From Kiritimatiellota bacterium (GTDB taxonomy: Bacteria; Verrucomicrobiota; Kiritimatiellia; JAAZAB01), in the NCBI GenBank assembly GCA_026398415.1, contig JAPLSY010000032.1, forward strand, positions 62,001 through 126,000: a stretch of 64,000 nucleotides of DNA. The letters run 5' to 3'. A program made the translations under genes and the position numbers. The notes under the pieces are model-generated. The model was not told the DNA's origin, searched no databases, and saw nothing but the letters and a program-made list of their open reading frames with translations. Within the stretch, counting starts at the first letter, position 1; each line of letters opens with the position of its first letter. Shown piece by piece: positions 63,009-64,000 of the stretch.

Positions 63009-63111
63009 AATCTCTCCCATTAAATTCGTACATATCATAATCTGTCGTCTGCGAAGAAAAAAGGAGTTTTTCTGTATGGCGCCGCATTGTAATACAGGTC
63101 ATGCACTCAAC

Positions 63112-63225
63112 CGAAACAATCAGACCGCTAATGGACACAAATGTACACGGATAAATAAACATGATTAAAGTCTTCTCAATCCCTGCCGATATCCGTGTCA
63201 ATTAGCGTTAATTCGTGGTTCAAAT
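63112..63225. repeat. Imperfect inverted repeat in the spacer before the fumarase genes
   Basis: CCGCTAATGGACACAAATGT then ACACGGATAA on the left, and on the right, read on the minus strand, ACGCTAATTGACACGGATA. It is part of a widespread intergenic palindrome type, in the 244-base spacer between hemW and the fumarase alpha gene. Confidence 0.6.
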
Positions 63226-63252
63226 CTTCGCATTTCTAGTAAATCACGGTAC

Positions 63253-64000
63253 TTACCGCATCAATTCCACGGCCACGTAATCGGCCAGGTTGCGGCCGCG
63301 CGCGGTCAGCACCCAACGGCCGGCGCGTAAATCCACCAGACCGTCGGCCCGGAGAGAGTCAAAGGCCTGCTTATATTCTGAAGCAATGTCCGTCGCAATA
63401 CCCTCGGCCATGCGCAGGCCGAAGATTACCTGCTCCTGCCGCTTGAGCGCCGGGGTTAATTCTTCAACATCGCGCGGCGGATTGCGGCCTGCTTCGAGCG
63501 CCGCCAGGTACGCACTCACATTGGGACGGTTAGTCCAGCGCTTGAGCCCGACGTGCGACGCGGCCGCCGGCCCGAGCCCGATATATTCTTCGCCCCGCCA
63601 GCAGGCCACGTTGTGGCAGCATTCAAAACCGCTCTGGGCATAATTGGATATTTCATAACGGCCGAATCCGGCCCGGCCGAACCCGGCTTGGGTCAATTCG
63701 GTTTCCGCCAAGTCCAGCATGGCCAGTTGCGCCTCCTCCGAGAGTAACGCCGCCAAACCCTGTCCGAGGAGACGGTTAAGGCGCGTACCTTCCTCGTTGG
63801 TCAAGGCATACACGGACACATGTTGCGGCGCCAGCGCCACGGCCTGCCGGAGCGTTTTGCGCCACAGGGCGCGCGTACAGCCCGGCACACAGGCAATCAG
63901 GTCCAGGCCGATGTTGACAATGCCCGCGGCGCGCAGGATGGCAACGACCTTAACCGTATCCGCCGCCGCATGGCGGCGACCCAGTGTTTTCAGAATGCGA
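63253..64000 (-). CDS. hemW: HemW, radical SAM heme chaperone (5' part outside window)
   Basis: About 249 codons to the window edge, C-terminal part only. The frame continues past the GTG at 63888 with LGRRHAAADTVKVVAILRAA and IVNIGLDLIA, the typical HemW region. NVACWRGEEYIGLGPAAASH is the usual N-x-x-Y-W-x-x-x-x-Y-x-G-x-G-x-x-A-H variant. A C-terminal HemW winged helix follows (DSLRADGLVDLRAGRWVLTA). VPGCTRALW replaces the usual L-P-G-Q-T. It inserts haem into respiratory enzymes or acts as a haem chaperone. The radical SAM cluster lies outside the window. Confidence 0.9.
   Translation of the reverse strand, partial: RILKTLGRRHAAADTVKVVAILRAAGIVNIGLDLIACVPGCTRALWRKTLRQAVALAPQHVSVYALTNEEGTRLNRLLGQGLAALLSEEAQLAMLDLAETELTQAGFGRAGFGRYEISNYAQSGFECCHNVACWRGEEYIGLGPAAASHVGLKRWTNRPNVSAYLAALEAGRNPPRDVEELTPALKRQEQVIFGLRMAEGIATDIASEYKQAFDSLRADGLVDLRAGRWVLTARGRNLADYVAVELMR

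Overview
The window looks like a chromosome segment from a Gram-negative, carbohydrate-degrading bacterium of the PVC type (Kiritimatiellota, Lentisphaerota or Verrucomicrobiota are the best guesses). This rests on gene content only: several uroporphyrinogen-decarboxylase-like paralogues, GH29 and GHL6-type glycoside hydrolases, a SUMF1-fold lipoprotein or exported protein, Gfo/Idh/MocA oxidoreductases, two RND efflux systems with outer-membrane TolC channels, and many short palindromic or tandem intergenic repeats. No rRNA or phylogenetic marker beyond rpsA, tyrS, fmt and rsmE is present to fix the placement.

Layout. 0-8.5 kb: a URO-D-like protein, a two-gene minus-strand glycosidase operon (GHL6-like then alpha-L-fucosidase), a SUMF1-domain protein, a small coiled-coil lipoprotein, a MATE exporter and a Gfo/Idh/MocA oxidoreductase. 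8.5-20.2 kb: two complete RND tripartite pumps head to tail, the first in the order adaptor-permease-outer membrane factor, the second outer membrane factor-adaptor-permease. 20.3-22.5 kb: a polyprenol-phosphate-type glycosyltransferase and a B12-binding radical SAM protein. 22.7-29.4 kb: aldo/keto reductase, AraC regulator, and a divergent sugar cluster (phosphomannose-isomerase-like cupin, second GHL6-like protein, second URO-D-like protein). 29.4-33.3 kb: a radical SAM/SPASM protein, a GT4 glycosyltransferase and a YhcG-type PDDEXK nuclease. 33.5-36.7 kb: core genes rpsA and tyrS separated by a strong hairpin terminator.

36.7-50.5 kb is an accessory region, visibly AT-richer in several genes, containing a tRNA-Asn, lineage-specific lipoproteins and membrane proteins, a metallophosphoesterase with five near-identical 141-bp FG-GAP-like repeats, and a graveyard of broken defence-type genes: two different Fic genes (one 5'-truncated, one with two internal in-frame deletions), the C-terminal end of a TOTE-type DEAD/DEAH helicase, and a GIY-YIG nuclease stump. 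Three diverged copies of one intergenic repeat occur only in this stretch. An apparently intact membrane-anchored winged-helix protein sits in the middle of the graveyard.

50.5-64 kb returns to housekeeping and metabolism: rsmE, an MltF-like lytic transglycosylase with two solute-binding domains, nicotinate phosphoribosyltransferase, a Nif3-family protein, an SGNH hydrolase, another Gfo/Idh/MocA oxidoreductase, an unrecognised protein made of two copies of a cysteine-containing domain, fmt, a third URO-D-like protein, both subunits of a class I fumarase/tartrate dehydratase, and the C-terminal part of HemW running off the end. No CRISPR array, rRNA operon, integrase, transposase or phage structural gene was seen.
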